From the NCBI GenBank assembly GCA_963588905.1, contig CAVAJF010000017.1:1-64000 (forward strand): DNA of 64,000 nt. Reading direction: 5' to 3'. This document shows positions 24,318 through 32,306 of this stretch, piece by piece. The stretch's first letter is position 1; each line of letters begins with the position of its first letter. The notes under the pieces were generated by a model. The model was given only the letters and a program-made list of their open reading frames with translations. It did not search any database and had not been told where the DNA came from. The position numbers and the translations under genes were made by a program. This DNA comes from Butyricicoccus_A sp963588905. GTDB taxonomy: Bacteria; Bacillota; Clostridia; Oscillospirales; Butyricicoccaceae.

Positions 24318-24366
24318 AGAAAAAGACGAGTCCCTATCTGCGTCAAAAAAACAGATAAGTCTCGTC
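24318..24366 (-). terminator. expression-platform terminator of the mntP riboswitch
   Basis: GACGAG...CTCGTC stem (24325-24340 with 24351-24366, nearly complete pairing) followed on the minus strand by TTTTTC. It lies between the aptamer and mntP and would be disrupted when Mn(II) is bound. Confidence 0.8.
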
Positions 24367-24440
24367 ATTTAAAACAAAGCCAGAAGCTGTCGCTTCAGTA
24401 TGTTGACTTAGTTACGCTGTGCGCTGACTACTCCCTTATA
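24355..24440 (-). promoter_or_regulatory. yybP-ykoY manganese riboswitch aptamer
   Basis: On the minus strand the leader has GGGAGTAG (complement of 24428-24435) and GTCAACATACT (complement of 24397-24407), the two conserved loops of the yybP-ykoY motif. The aptamer's 3' part overlaps one arm of the downstream terminator stem, a normal on-switch layout. Boundaries are estimates. Confidence 0.82.
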
Positions 24441-24653
24441 TGAATGGTACGATACCACAAATCAGAACATGTGTCAAGTATCGGAAAAAAGCAGAAAAAA
24501 TCAGATAGTTTTATGGTTTTCTTGTATAATTGGATATTGTCAATGGAAATTATTGATGGTATACTAAACATAGTATAAAAGACGCACTGCCAGTCTGAAG
24601 TAAAGCGGCAGCGCGCCGGCAAACAGCATTTCTTTATGATGATGGGAGCAAAG

Positions 24654-25568
24654 ATGAATTACCGTAGAGATAAATTGGAACGGCTTGCCAGAGTTGCCCA
24701 CCTTTATTATGAGGAAGACAAGACGCAAGGGGAAATTGCAGAACTCATGTGCGTTTCCCGCCCGCTGGTCAGCCGTATGCTCAATGAAGCACGAAACCTT
24801 GGCATTGTAGAAATTCGCGTGCATTCTCCTGCCCACAGCGCAGAATCGCTGGCAGAATGGATGTGCCGAACTTATGGTCTGCGCAGCAGCATGTTGGTCG
24901 CCGAGGAAGAATCGGATGATATTACCAATTACACCATGGCAAAACGCCTATTGACATATATAGAAGATCAAAAACCGACGGTTGTCGGTGTCGGATGGGG
25001 CACGGTGATTGGCATCGCGGCGAAGATGCTGGAGCGTGTGCCGGTACACCGCAATTCGATACAGACGCTTTGTCCGCTGCTCGGCAACTGCAATGTGCTG
25101 TCGCGGCAGTATCACTCGGATGAAAACGTCCGAATGCTTGCGGAAGCCTATGATGCGCAGCCGGTCTTTTTGCACGCGCCTGCCTACTATTCCAGTGAAG
25201 CGGATGCAAAAAGGATGCGCGAGACGCAGCAGTACAAAAACGTAGTCAGCCAGTGGGAAAAGCTGGACTTGGCTGTTGTCGAGATTCACGATGACTCGAT
25301 TATCGACCGAACCGGGTATTTGTGTCAGGAAAAAGCGGTCGGTTATGCGGCAGGATACGGCGTCGATGCGGAAGGCCATGTCATTCCGCTGACGTACAGC
25401 ATCATGCGTATTCCGCTGCATATGCTGGAACGATGCCGCCGCGTCATCGGCATTTGCGCAGCAGGCACGAGCGTACAGGCAGTCGATGGTATTTTGCGCT
25501 CCGGCCTCATCACAGATGTGCTGGCGCAGGATGCGATGGCGGAGCAGCTTTTACGGGAAACAGAGTAA
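24654..25568 (+). CDS. SorC/DeoR-like sugar-binding transcriptional regulator
   Basis: A 304-residue regulator of the SorC type. The N-terminal helix-turn-helix is LARVAHLYYEEDKTQGEIAELMCVSRPLVSRMLNEAR. The C-terminal sugar-phosphate-binding domain has VGVGWGTVI and GICAAGTSVQAVDGILRSGLITDVL. ATG 24654 follows GGGAG. Family members sense phosphorylated sugars. It lies upstream of the NifU-like/GGGtGRT operon on the same strand but has its own terminator, so a link is only positional. Confidence 0.88.
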   Translation: MNYRRDKLERLARVAHLYYEEDKTQGEIAELMCVSRPLVSRMLNEARNLGIVEIRVHSPAHSAESLAEWMCRTYGLRSSMLVAEEESDDITNYTMAKRLLTYIEDQKPTVVGVGWGTVIGIAAKMLERVPVHRNSIQTLCPLLGNCNVLSRQYHSDENVRMLAEAYDAQPVFLHAPAYYSSEADAKRMRETQQYKNVVSQWEKLDLAVVEIHDDSIIDRTGYLCQEKAVGYAAGYGVDAEGHVIPLTYSIMRIPLHMLERCRRVIGICAAGTSVQAVDGILRSGLITDVLAQDAMAEQLLRETE

Positions 25569-25572
25569 CACA

Positions 25573-25617
25573 CAGCGATTCTTGTTCCGATGCAGGGACG
25601 GGAATCGCTGTTTTTTC
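25573..25617 (+). terminator. intrinsic terminator
   Basis: CAGCGATTC / GAATCGCTG outer stem with further pairing inside, followed by TTTTTTC, 4 bases after the sorC-like stop. Confidence 0.85.
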
Positions 25618-25759
25618 TTTGCGTGCTGTGACGGAAAATAGTAAAATGATGGTAAGATGCTGTGGAAGGTTTGGGCGAGTTTGTGCCGGAAAATCCTTTA
25701 AATCCATGTTTTTTCTGCCTGAAACAATGAAAAAAGTGCAAGTGAAACGTTCCAAATAG

Positions 25760-25788
25760 TTGACAAATTTTTTGGTGCATGGTAAACT
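25760..25788 (+). promoter_or_regulatory. promoter of the NifU-like/GGGtGRT operon
   Basis: TTGACA (25760-25765), 17-base spacer and TAAACT (25783-25788). A second TTGACA at 25791-25796 has no partner. The transcript would have a leader of about 180 nt. The upstream 140 bases (25618-25759) hold nothing else I recognise. Confidence 0.7.
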
Positions 25789-25813
25789 TATTGACAGATG
25801 AAACGAAATTTTT

Positions 25814-25887
25814 CAGCGGCATTCGGAACGAGCAGAATGGCTGCACTGGCTGATGACTTGGTTCGTAACAGGTTGTCAGCTTTTTTT
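25814..25887 (+). promoter_or_regulatory. structured leader with attenuator-like terminator
   Basis: The first hairpin is CAGCGGCATTC / GAATGGCTG (25814-25824 with 25835-25843). The second is GCTGATGAC / GTTGTCAGC (25849-25857 with 25872-25880), a 9-bp stem including two G-U pairs, followed by seven Ts. It lies about 90 bases before the coding start, inside the transcript, so it could terminate early. I do not recognise the class. Confidence 0.5.
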
Positions 25888-25975
25888 CTCAAAAATAAGG
25901 AAAAGTTTTGGTTCAATTGAAGCGTTTTCTTCCAATCGGGAAGAAAAAAATCTGTTTCAGGAAAGGATAAAAATT

Positions 25976-26668
25976 ATGCTTTATTCCGCAGAAGTGGAAA
26001 ACATGTGTCCGGTTGCTAAGGGCGCATACCATGGTCCGGCTCCGATCCCGCAGGAGGGCAAGTGGACGCAGGCAATGGAAATCAAGGACATCAGTGGTTT
26101 GACCCACGGTGTCGGCTGGTGTGCTCCGGAGCAGGGCGCCTGTAAGCTGACCCTGAACGTCAAGGAAGGCATCATCGAGGAAGCTCTCGTTGAGACCATC
26201 GGATGTTCGGGTATGACCCACTCCGCAGCTATGGCATCTGAGATCCTGCCGGGCAAGACCCTGCTGGAAGCTCTGAACACTGACCTGGTATGTGACGCAA
26301 TCAACGTAGCAATGCGTGAGCTGTTCCTCCAGATCGTATACGGCCGCACCCAGACCGCATTCTCCGAGAACGGCCTGCCGATCGGCGCTGGTCTGGAAGA
26401 TCTGGGCAAGGGCCTGAGAAGCCAGGTAGGTACCATGTACGGCACCAAGGCTAAGGGCACTCGTTATCTGGAAATGGCAGAGGGCTATGTTACCCGTCTG
26501 GCTCTGGACAAGGACAATCTGGTTATTGGCTATGAGTTCATTCATCTGGGCAAGATGATGGAGCAGATCCGCAAGGGTGTTGAGCCGGCGGAGGCTATGG
26601 CTAAGAACACCAGCACCTACGGCCGCTTCGCTGAGGGTGTTAAGTTCATCGACCCGCGTGCAGAGTAA
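25976..26668 (+). CDS. NifU-like scaffold protein of the GGGtGRT pair
   Basis: A 230-residue protein whose middle resembles the NifU/IscU N-terminal fold: GVGWCAPEQGACKLTLNVKEGIIEEALVETIGCSGMTHSAAMASEILPGKTLLEAL, with cysteines at WC, AC and GCSG in the scaffold positions. It is always described next to a GGGtGRT protein in anaerobes, and that gene follows 15 bases later. The function of the pair is not established; iron-sulfur handling is inferred from the fold. ATG 25976 follows AGGAAAGGAT. Codon use is highly biased, as in abundant proteins. Confidence 0.82.
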   Translation: MLYSAEVENMCPVAKGAYHGPAPIPQEGKWTQAMEIKDISGLTHGVGWCAPEQGACKLTLNVKEGIIEEALVETIGCSGMTHSAAMASEILPGKTLLEALNTDLVCDAINVAMRELFLQIVYGRTQTAFSENGLPIGAGLEDLGKGLRSQVGTMYGTKAKGTRYLEMAEGYVTRLALDKDNLVIGYEFIHLGKMMEQIRKGVEPAEAMAKNTSTYGRFAEGVKFIDPRAE

Positions 26669-26683
26669 GGAGGACACAGTATC

Positions 26684-27685
26684 ATGGCTTTGTTTGAAAG
26701 TTACGAAAGAAGAATTGACAAGATCAATGGCGTCCTCGCTGAGTACGGCATTTCCAGCGTAGAGGAATGTGCTGAAATCTGCAAGGAAAAGGGCATTGAT
26801 CCGGCTGCAACCGTTCGTTCTGTACAGCCGATCGCATTTGAGAACGCTTGCTGGGCTTACACGGTAGGCGCTGCAATCGCAATCAAGAAGGGCGTAAAGT
26901 CCGCACCGGAGGCTGCTGAGGCAATCGGTATCGGCCTGCAGGCATTCTGCATCCCGGGTTCTGTTGCTGACGACCGTAAGGTTGGTCTGGGTCACGGCAA
27001 TCTGGCAGCTATGCTGCTGCGCGAGGAGACCAAGTGCTTCGCATTCCTGGCAGGCCACGAGTCCTTCGCTGCTGCTGAGGGCGCTATCGGTCTGGCTCGT
27101 TCCGCGAACAAGGCTCGTAAGGAGCCGCTGCGCGTTATCCTGAACGGCCTGGGCAAGGACGCTGCACAGATCATCTCCCGTATCAACGGCTTTACTTATG
27201 TACAGACCAAGTTTGATTACTACACTGGCGAGCTGAACATCGTCAAGGAGATCGCTTACTCTGACGGCGAGCGCTCCAAGGTTCGCTGCTTCGGCGCAGA
27301 CGACGTTCGTGAGGGCGTTGCTATCATGCACCACGAGAGCGTTGACGTTTCCATCACTGGTAACTCCACCAACCCGACTCGTTTCCAGCATCCGGTTGCA
27401 GGCACCTACAAGAAGGAATGCATCCAGCTGGGCAAGAAGTACTTCTCCGTTGCATCTGGCGGCGGCACTGGCCGTACCCTGCATCCGGACAACATGGCAG
27501 CAGGCCCGGCTTCTTACGGCATGACCGATACCATGGGTCGTATGCATTCTGATGCTCAGTTTGCAGGTTCTTCTTCTGTACCGGCTCACGTAGAGATGAT
27601 GGGCTTCCTCGGCATGGGCAACAACCCGATGGTTGGCGCTTCCGTTGCTGTTGCAGTAGACGTAAACGCTGCACTGAATGGCTAA
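26684..27685 (+). CDS. GGGtGRT protein
   Basis: A 333-residue soluble protein named for its motif, here SGGGTGRTLHPDNMA at ~265-279. Other well-kept blocks are IAIKKGVKSAPEAAEAIGIGLQAFCIPGS, FLAGHESFAAAEGAIGLARSANKARKEPLRVILNGLGKDAAQ and the end NNPMVGASVAVAVDVNAAL. No enzymatic activity is known for the family. It is co-transcribed with the NifU-like gene (AAGGAGGA before the ATG). Codon bias is extreme, indicating high expression. Confidence 0.88.
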   Translation: MALFESYERRIDKINGVLAEYGISSVEECAEICKEKGIDPAATVRSVQPIAFENACWAYTVGAAIAIKKGVKSAPEAAEAIGIGLQAFCIPGSVADDRKVGLGHGNLAAMLLREETKCFAFLAGHESFAAAEGAIGLARSANKARKEPLRVILNGLGKDAAQIISRINGFTYVQTKFDYYTGELNIVKEIAYSDGERSKVRCFGADDVREGVAIMHHESVDVSITGNSTNPTRFQHPVAGTYKKECIQLGKKYFSVASGGGTGRTLHPDNMAAGPASYGMTDTMGRMHSDAQFAGSSSVPAHVEMMGFLGMGNNPMVGASVAVAVDVNAALNG

Positions 27686-27731
27686 TGTAAAACGGCGATT
27701 GATTCCCGTTTTAGCTGAAAACTGAAGAAGT

Positions 27732-27770
27732 AAGAGGCTTTCCGATACATGTCGGAAAGCCTCTTTTTCT
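27732..27770. terminator. bidirectional terminator
   Basis: AAGAGGCTTTCCGA / TCGGAAAGCCTCTT stem between the GGGtGRT operon and the convergent corA gene. Confidence 0.9.
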
Positions 27771-27774
27771 ATCA

Positions 27775-28686
27775 TCAGAAGATATTTTTTCGTTTGCACA
27801 GGAAAATCAAACCTGCCACGACAAGCAAGCTGAACAAGATGACACCGGGATAGCCGTTTTGCAGTTCCGGCATGTTCTCGAAGTTCATGCCATACCAGCC
27901 GGTAATCAGTGTCAGAGGGAAGAATATGGTGGACAGAACCGTCAAAAACTTCATGTTTTCGTTCTGGCGGGAATCGACTTCTGTTTGATAGACATCGCGC
28001 ACCTGCTGGGCATAGTCGAGCAGGTGAACCGTGCGGCTCATCAGACGATCGGCGCGATCGGAAACCGTGCCAAAGTATTTGAGTTGTTTTTTGGCAAAGA
28101 AATGATTTTCGTTTTCTTCCAGCGCTTTGCCCAGATCCATCATCTCGTCGTAGTATACACGCAGCGTCAGCAATTCACGGCGCAGAGGCAGAATTTTCTG
28201 CTCCACGCCGTCAATTTTACCGTCTAAAATTTTTTCTTCCAGCTGCATGAGCCGCCGCTCATACCGGTGCAGCATCGGCATATCGGTAGAGATACACTCT
28301 GCGAGAAAATTATACAGAAACAGCTCGCGCGTCGCGCCTTGATGGGTGCGCTGCCGCCGAATGCGTCCAATCATGCGCATGGAAAACTCATCGTCATCGA
28401 GGATGACAATGTGCTTTTGGTTGACGAAAAACAAAATGCGGTATCGGCTGCCCAAAATATCCAACAAGCGCGGGATATACAGCGTGCCATACAAACATTC
28501 CTGCTGCGCTTCCAGCTTGCATAAGTCGATAGAAGCGCGGTTGATCTCTCCGTCATATACCATATTTGCCAGCTGCATCGCGGCCTTTGCCTCTCGAAAA
28601 TTGGATACGACAATGAGAGAATCTTCCGGTCTGCGCTCATGCGGCTCAATTTCTCGCAGGACTTCTCCCAAAGAGAACAGCTTCAC
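27775..28686 (-). CDS. corA: CorA-family divalent cation (Mg2+) channel
   Basis: A 303-residue channel. A long cytoplasmic alpha/beta domain and the stalk helix lead to two C-terminal membrane helices. The hallmark motif is FPLTLITGWYGMNFENMPE (Y-G-M-N, pore loop), followed by GVILFSLLVVAGLIFLCKRK with the basic tail. The start is read as GTG 28686, whose bases overlap the ppk stop (GTGA), so translation is coupled to the polyphosphate kinase. A longer frame to 28806 lies inside ppk and is not needed. Confidence 0.9.
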   Translation of the reverse strand: MKLFSLGEVLREIEPHERRPEDSLIVVSNFREAKAAMQLANMVYDGEINRASIDLCKLEAQQECLYGTLYIPRLLDILGSRYRILFFVNQKHIVILDDDEFSMRMIGRIRRQRTHQGATRELFLYNFLAECISTDMPMLHRYERRLMQLEEKILDGKIDGVEQKILPLRRELLTLRVYYDEMMDLGKALEENENHFFAKKQLKYFGTVSDRADRLMSRTVHLLDYAQQVRDVYQTEVDSRQNENMKFLTVLSTIFFPLTLITGWYGMNFENMPELQNGYPGVILFSLLVVAGLIFLCKRKNIF

Positions 28687-30752
28687 TTTTTCTCCGCAGC
28701 TTTCTGTTCGCGGTCGTATGCCTGTTGGAAAAAGGTCTCCTGCGCATTGAGCTTGGGCTGGTCGTTGCGATTTCTGCGATAGACGCCGTCTGCGCCGAGA
28801 TTCCAAGCCTGACAGTTGTCGTGAAGCATGATGTCAAAGGCGGACAGGATTTCTTCTTGCAGGGCTTTGTCTCGAATGGGCGCGGCGACCTCGACACGGC
28901 GCAGCGTGTTGCGCGTCATGAAGTCCGCGGAGGCGATGTAAATTTTCCGTGTTTCTCCCTTGCCAAAGATATAAATACGAGAATGCTCCAAGAATCTGCC
29001 GACAATGCTGACCACGCGGATATTTTCGGTTTTCTTCGGTACACCGGGGAGCAGGCAGCAAATGCCACGGACGACCATGTCGATTTTGACGCCCGCCTGT
29101 GATGCCTCCATGAGTCGATCCATGATTTTTTTATCTGTCAGCGAGTTGATTTTGATGCCGATATAGGCCTCTTTGCCGCGCTTGGCAAGAGTCATTTGCT
29201 CATCAATCATCTCCAGCACGCGATTTTGCAGGCAGTGCGGGGCGACGAGCAGAGGGCCGCTTTGCTTGAGCGTTTCACCCATGGCCAATGCCTGAAATAC
29301 CTGTGCGGCATTGCGGCCGATTTCCTGATCGTATGTCAGAACGGAATAATCTGTGTACAGACGAGCGGTTTTTTCATTGTAATTGCCCGTGCCAATCTGG
29401 GTATAATATTCTGGCTGTCCGCTTTCGCCCATGCGTGTAATCAGGCACAGCTTGGAGTGGACTTTGTATCCGTTGAGACCATAAATCACCGTACAGCCAG
29501 CTTCTTCCAGTCTGCGCGACCATTCGATGTTGTTTTCCTCATCAAATCGCGCTTTCAGCTCGACGAGAACCAAGACATCCTTGCCATTTTCTGCCGCTTC
29601 GCACAGAGCCTCGACAACCTGACTGTCCTTGGCCACACGGTACAGTGTCATTTTCATAGAAACAACCTTCGGGTCGTTGGCTGCTTCGTGCAGCATACGC
29701 AGAAACGGCTTGATGCTTTCATATGGATACGAGAGCAGCTTGTCGCTCCGGCGTACCTGATCGAGAACAGGAATCTGACGCTGAATGCTCGCAGGCTGAC
29801 GCGGCGAACGATGCGGATAGAACAGCGCGCTGTTGCCGCGCAGGGTATTTTGCAGCATGAACAGATAGGACAGATCCAGCGGCGTATTGTTCTTAAATAC
29901 CGCATATTCTTCGGTTTCCAGATGCTTGCACAGCAGCTTGACAATGCGCTTGTCGAGAACACGGCTCATTTCCAGACGGATCGGAGCCAGACGGCGGCGC
30001 TTTTTCATCAGTCCGCTCATAAACTCTCGATAGTCCAAATCCTCATCATATAAAGCATCGGCGTCAATATCTGCATTTCTGGATACACGAATCAGAGATT
30101 TTGCCTTGATTTCATAATTCGGGAAAATCTTGGTGATGAAGTGCAGAATCAGCTCTTCGCTGAGCATATATGTCTTGGGGCGTTCGGAAACTTGTACCAG
30201 ACGCGGCAAAGCACTGCTGGAACAAGCGACAATGCCCAAGCGTTCCTTTTTCTTGTTCGGCTTTTTGAGTACCGCTGCGGCATAAATTTCCTGATTGCGC
30301 AGGAAAGGGAAGGGCTGGCGCTTGTCTACAACGATTGGGGACAGCAGCGGTGCGACTTCTCGGTCAAAGAAGCCTTCTAGGTGCTTGCTTTCTTCCTCAG
30401 CAATGGTATGGAAATCGACAACGCGTACACCGGCATCTTCCAGCTCCATCATCAGTTCGGTAAAAATTTCATCTTTTCTGGTGTTCAAGCGGTGTACATC
30501 TTCAAAAATGCATTGAATTTGCTCCGCAGACGTCATATTGGTTTTGTTATCTCGAATTTCCTGGTCCGAATGCATCTGATCGACATGGGTACCGACGCGC
30601 ACGCGGAAAAATTCGTCCAAATTGCTCTGATAAATCGACAGAAACGACAGACGCTCTGCCAGCGGCACATCTTTTCTCGCCGCTTCCTCTAATACACGTT
30701 CATTAAACTTCAGCCAAGACAGCTCTCTGTTGGCATATACCATTTCATGCAT
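28683..30752 (-). CDS. ppk: polyphosphate kinase 1
   Basis: A 689-residue enzyme that polymerises ATP gamma-phosphate into polyphosphate. The N-terminal domain has YANRELSWLKFNERVLEEA and SNLDEFFRVRVG. The catalytic part has YGLNGYKVHSKLCLITR (the phosphorylated histidine in KVHSK), IGTGNYNEKTARLYTDYSVLT and the C-terminal RIYIFGKGETRKIYIASADFMTRNTLRRVE. Length is right for PPK1. It heads a two-gene operon with corA, overlapped by 4 bases. Confidence 0.96.
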   Translation of the reverse strand: MHEMVYANRELSWLKFNERVLEEAARKDVPLAERLSFLSIYQSNLDEFFRVRVGTHVDQMHSDQEIRDNKTNMTSAEQIQCIFEDVHRLNTRKDEIFTELMMELEDAGVRVVDFHTIAEEESKHLEGFFDREVAPLLSPIVVDKRQPFPFLRNQEIYAAAVLKKPNKKKERLGIVACSSSALPRLVQVSERPKTYMLSEELILHFITKIFPNYEIKAKSLIRVSRNADIDADALYDEDLDYREFMSGLMKKRRRLAPIRLEMSRVLDKRIVKLLCKHLETEEYAVFKNNTPLDLSYLFMLQNTLRGNSALFYPHRSPRQPASIQRQIPVLDQVRRSDKLLSYPYESIKPFLRMLHEAANDPKVVSMKMTLYRVAKDSQVVEALCEAAENGKDVLVLVELKARFDEENNIEWSRRLEEAGCTVIYGLNGYKVHSKLCLITRMGESGQPEYYTQIGTGNYNEKTARLYTDYSVLTYDQEIGRNAAQVFQALAMGETLKQSGPLLVAPHCLQNRVLEMIDEQMTLAKRGKEAYIGIKINSLTDKKIMDRLMEASQAGVKIDMVVRGICCLLPGVPKKTENIRVVSIVGRFLEHSRIYIFGKGETRKIYIASADFMTRNTLRRVEVAAPIRDKALQEEILSAFDIMLHDNCQAWNLGADGVYRRNRNDQPKLNAQETFFQQAYDREQKAAEKK

Positions 30753-30870
30753 AAAATACGACCTCGTTCCTTAATATACCTCCCAGTCTAACGGCTGTAT
30801 GTTTAATCTTATGTCATGCAAACGAAAAATCTTTGTAAAGTGGAGAGAATGATTTATATATCTTTCTAGC

Positions 30871-30899
30871 TCGACATGATTTTAGAAGTATGATACAAT
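30871..30899 (+). promoter_or_regulatory. promoter of the 27-residue peptide gene
   Basis: TCGACA (30871-30876), 17-base spacer and TACAAT (30894-30899), about 40 bases before the start codon. Confidence 0.65.
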
Positions 30900-30938
30900 T
30901 ATCGAGTCGGCTTCTTCCGCATGGAAGGAGGTGGATTC

Positions 30939-31022
30939 ATGTCGTACATAGTATCACTTTGTATTTCTATCGTGGCAAATGTAACTAGCTATTACATTTG
31001 CAAGTGGATGGATAGAAAGTAA
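30939..31022 (+). CDS. 27-residue membrane peptide, Fst/par-like type I toxin candidate
   Basis: The peptide starts MSYIVSLCISIVANVTSYY and ends ICKWMDRK. It is a single hydrophobic helix with a short charged tail (K-W-M-D-R-K), the size and layout of Fst-like toxins (hydrophobic helix, then a W-L-D-type tail). AAGGAGGT lies 6 bases before the ATG. It has its own promoter and shares a bidirectional terminator with a convergent promoter on the other strand. A direct repeat of its start region lies in the convergent RNA gene. Toxicity is inference. Confidence 0.75.
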   Translation: MSYIVSLCISIVANVTSYYICKWMDRK

Positions 31023-31039
31023 GCCCGACGCATCCCAAA

Positions 31040-31115
31040 AAAGAAAAACCCAGAGGCTGCCACCTCTGGGTTTTTCGCTCTTGCATGGACTCATGTCCAT
31101 AGCATCACTTTAGCT
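31040..31115 (-). ncRNA. candidate antisense antitoxin RNA of the par-like locus
   Basis: The minus-strand promoter is TTGCCA (complement of 31145-31150), 17 bases, TATAAT (complement of 31122-31127). Its transcript would start near 31115 and end at the shared terminator, about 75 nt. It contains GACATGAGTCCA, complementary at 11 of 12 positions to the toxin mRNA around its start codon, and a small self-complementary hairpin. Confidence 0.65.
31044..31075. terminator. bidirectional terminator shared by the toxin and antitoxin RNAs
   Basis: ACCCAGAGG / CCTCTGGGT (31048-31056 with 31063-31071) extended by AAAA/TTTT on both sides. Confidence 0.88.
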
Positions 31116-31121
31116 TGGTTT

Positions 31122-31150
31122 ATTATAGCACAGCTTTTGATACATGGCAA
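31122..31150 (-). promoter_or_regulatory. promoter of the antisense RNA
   Basis: On the minus strand: TTGCCA, 17-base spacer, consensus TATAAT. It faces the toxin gene. Confidence 0.7.
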
Positions 31151-31163
31151 GTGAGAATGCTTG

Positions 31164-32306
31164 TTATTTTGCCTGCTTGGTATCAAACCGTGTTGCAACC
31201 ATATGAACGATATACGGAATCAGGATAACCGGAATGGCCAAGTATGCCAGTGCGCTGTATGCTTTCTGAATCAGCGTCAGCAGACCGAATTGTGCGATGC
31301 CGAAATCGACAATGCAGCAGATGAGCGCGACGACGATCTGGCGGGAGGTAATTTTCTTGCCCTGCGTCTGCTGCGGGCGAGTCTTTTCCAAGCCGCTGCA
31401 AATGCGCTTTACCATGGCGGCTACCATATTTACTGCGGTAGATACTGCGCCGAGAATAATCAGAATAGAAATCAGCGGGGTCAAAACATGACTGCCGACA
31501 CCGTTCTGTACCATGAACAGCGTAGGAACGCTCTGGTTTACAATATCCGGATTCGAGCAGACGGACAGCAGACCGAGAACAACCATGACCATGAGCAGCG
31601 CATTGATAATCCAGCCGATGCCCATGCTTTTGATCGCATCATTCGGCTTTTCAAAGGACTTGGCGTGCTGAACGAACACGGCGACATTGGCGAGCTGGAA
31701 GGTGCCGTACAGAAATGCGGCGTACAGTGCTTTGCCAAACGGCGCAGGCTGTGCAGTCATGGTGTGCATGGTCTGTGCAATGGCACCGGAACCTGCGATA
31801 ATGTTCGGAATGTATACGATGAGCAGACCGGCGATGATGCAGATGGACAGAACCGAAGCGACCTTGCGCACGAGATCTGTGCCGAAAATAGCGACGATAA
31901 AGATAAATGCACCGATAATCAGCGTACACAGCAGATACGGCAGGCCGGTCAAGGTGCTCAGTGTAGCGCCGCCGGTTGCAAACGCAACGGCCGGAGCGAC
32001 ACACATGACGCACAGATACAATACCTCAAACAGATTGGAAAAAATCGGGGCAAACCTGCCGTAAAAAGCGTTGTTATATGACCGATAGTCGTATACTTCA
32101 TGCTTGCGGGCGAAGCGCAGGCAGTAGGCAAAGAATACGGCGTTGTACAGCATGGCCAGCACCGGCATAATCAGACACCAGATGCCGTACTTGACATAAT
32201 AGGTATAAATCTGTGCGCCGGAGGCGAAGCCGCCGCCGAAGTGTGTGGTAAACCATACGAAGGCAATGCCTAAGATAATGGAGCTTGTTTTTGCTTGTTT
32301 ATTCAT
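31164..32306 (-). CDS. YkvI-family membrane transporter, T-box-controlled
   Basis: A 380-residue integral membrane protein with about 10-11 helices. It opens IILGIAFVWFTTHFGGGFASGAQIYTYY (helix 1 with an unwound G-rich centre, as in LeuT-fold carriers) and has the YkvI pattern RSYNNAFYGRFAPIFSNLFE. The start overlaps the dehydrogenase stop by 8 bases. The operon's leader is a T-box that I read as tryptophan-specific, so this may carry tryptophan or a related amino acid. That is inference; biochemical evidence for YkvI proteins is thin. Confidence 0.8.
   Translation of the reverse strand: MNKQAKTSSIILGIAFVWFTTHFGGGFASGAQIYTYYVKYGIWCLIMPVLAMLYNAVFFAYCLRFARKHEVYDYRSYNNAFYGRFAPIFSNLFEVLYLCVMCVAPAVAFATGGATLSTLTGLPYLLCTLIIGAFIFIVAIFGTDLVRKVASVLSICIIAGLLIVYIPNIIAGSGAIAQTMHTMTAQPAPFGKALYAAFLYGTFQLANVAVFVQHAKSFEKPNDAIKSMGIGWIINALLMVMVVLGLLSVCSNPDIVNQSVPTLFMVQNGVGSHVLTPLISILIILGAVSTAVNMVAAMVKRICSGLEKTRPQQTQGKKITSRQIVVALICCIVDFGIAQFGLLTLIQKAYSALAYLAIPVILIPYIVHMVATRFDTKQAK

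Larger units (their letters stand above)
30937..31111 (+). repeat. direct repeats flanking the par-like locus
   Basis: Copy 1, 30937-30960, begins TCATGTC, then GTA, then CATAGTATCACTTT, covering the toxin start codon. Copy 2, 31091-31111, is TCATGTC directly followed by CATAGCATCACTTT, inside the convergent RNA gene. They differ by a 3-base gap and one substitution. Because the second RNA is made from the opposite strand, it is complementary to the toxin start region. Confidence 0.8.

Noticed and set aside
25913..27799. A 628-codon antisense frame over the NifU-like/GGGtGRT operon
   Set aside because: Same codon-bias shadow; composition is not protein-like and the sense genes are certain.
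31161..32081. A 306-codon frame opposite the YkvI gene, rich in Asn, Asp and Gln
   Set aside because: Antisense to hydrophobic codons always gives polar residues; the sense transporter is clear.
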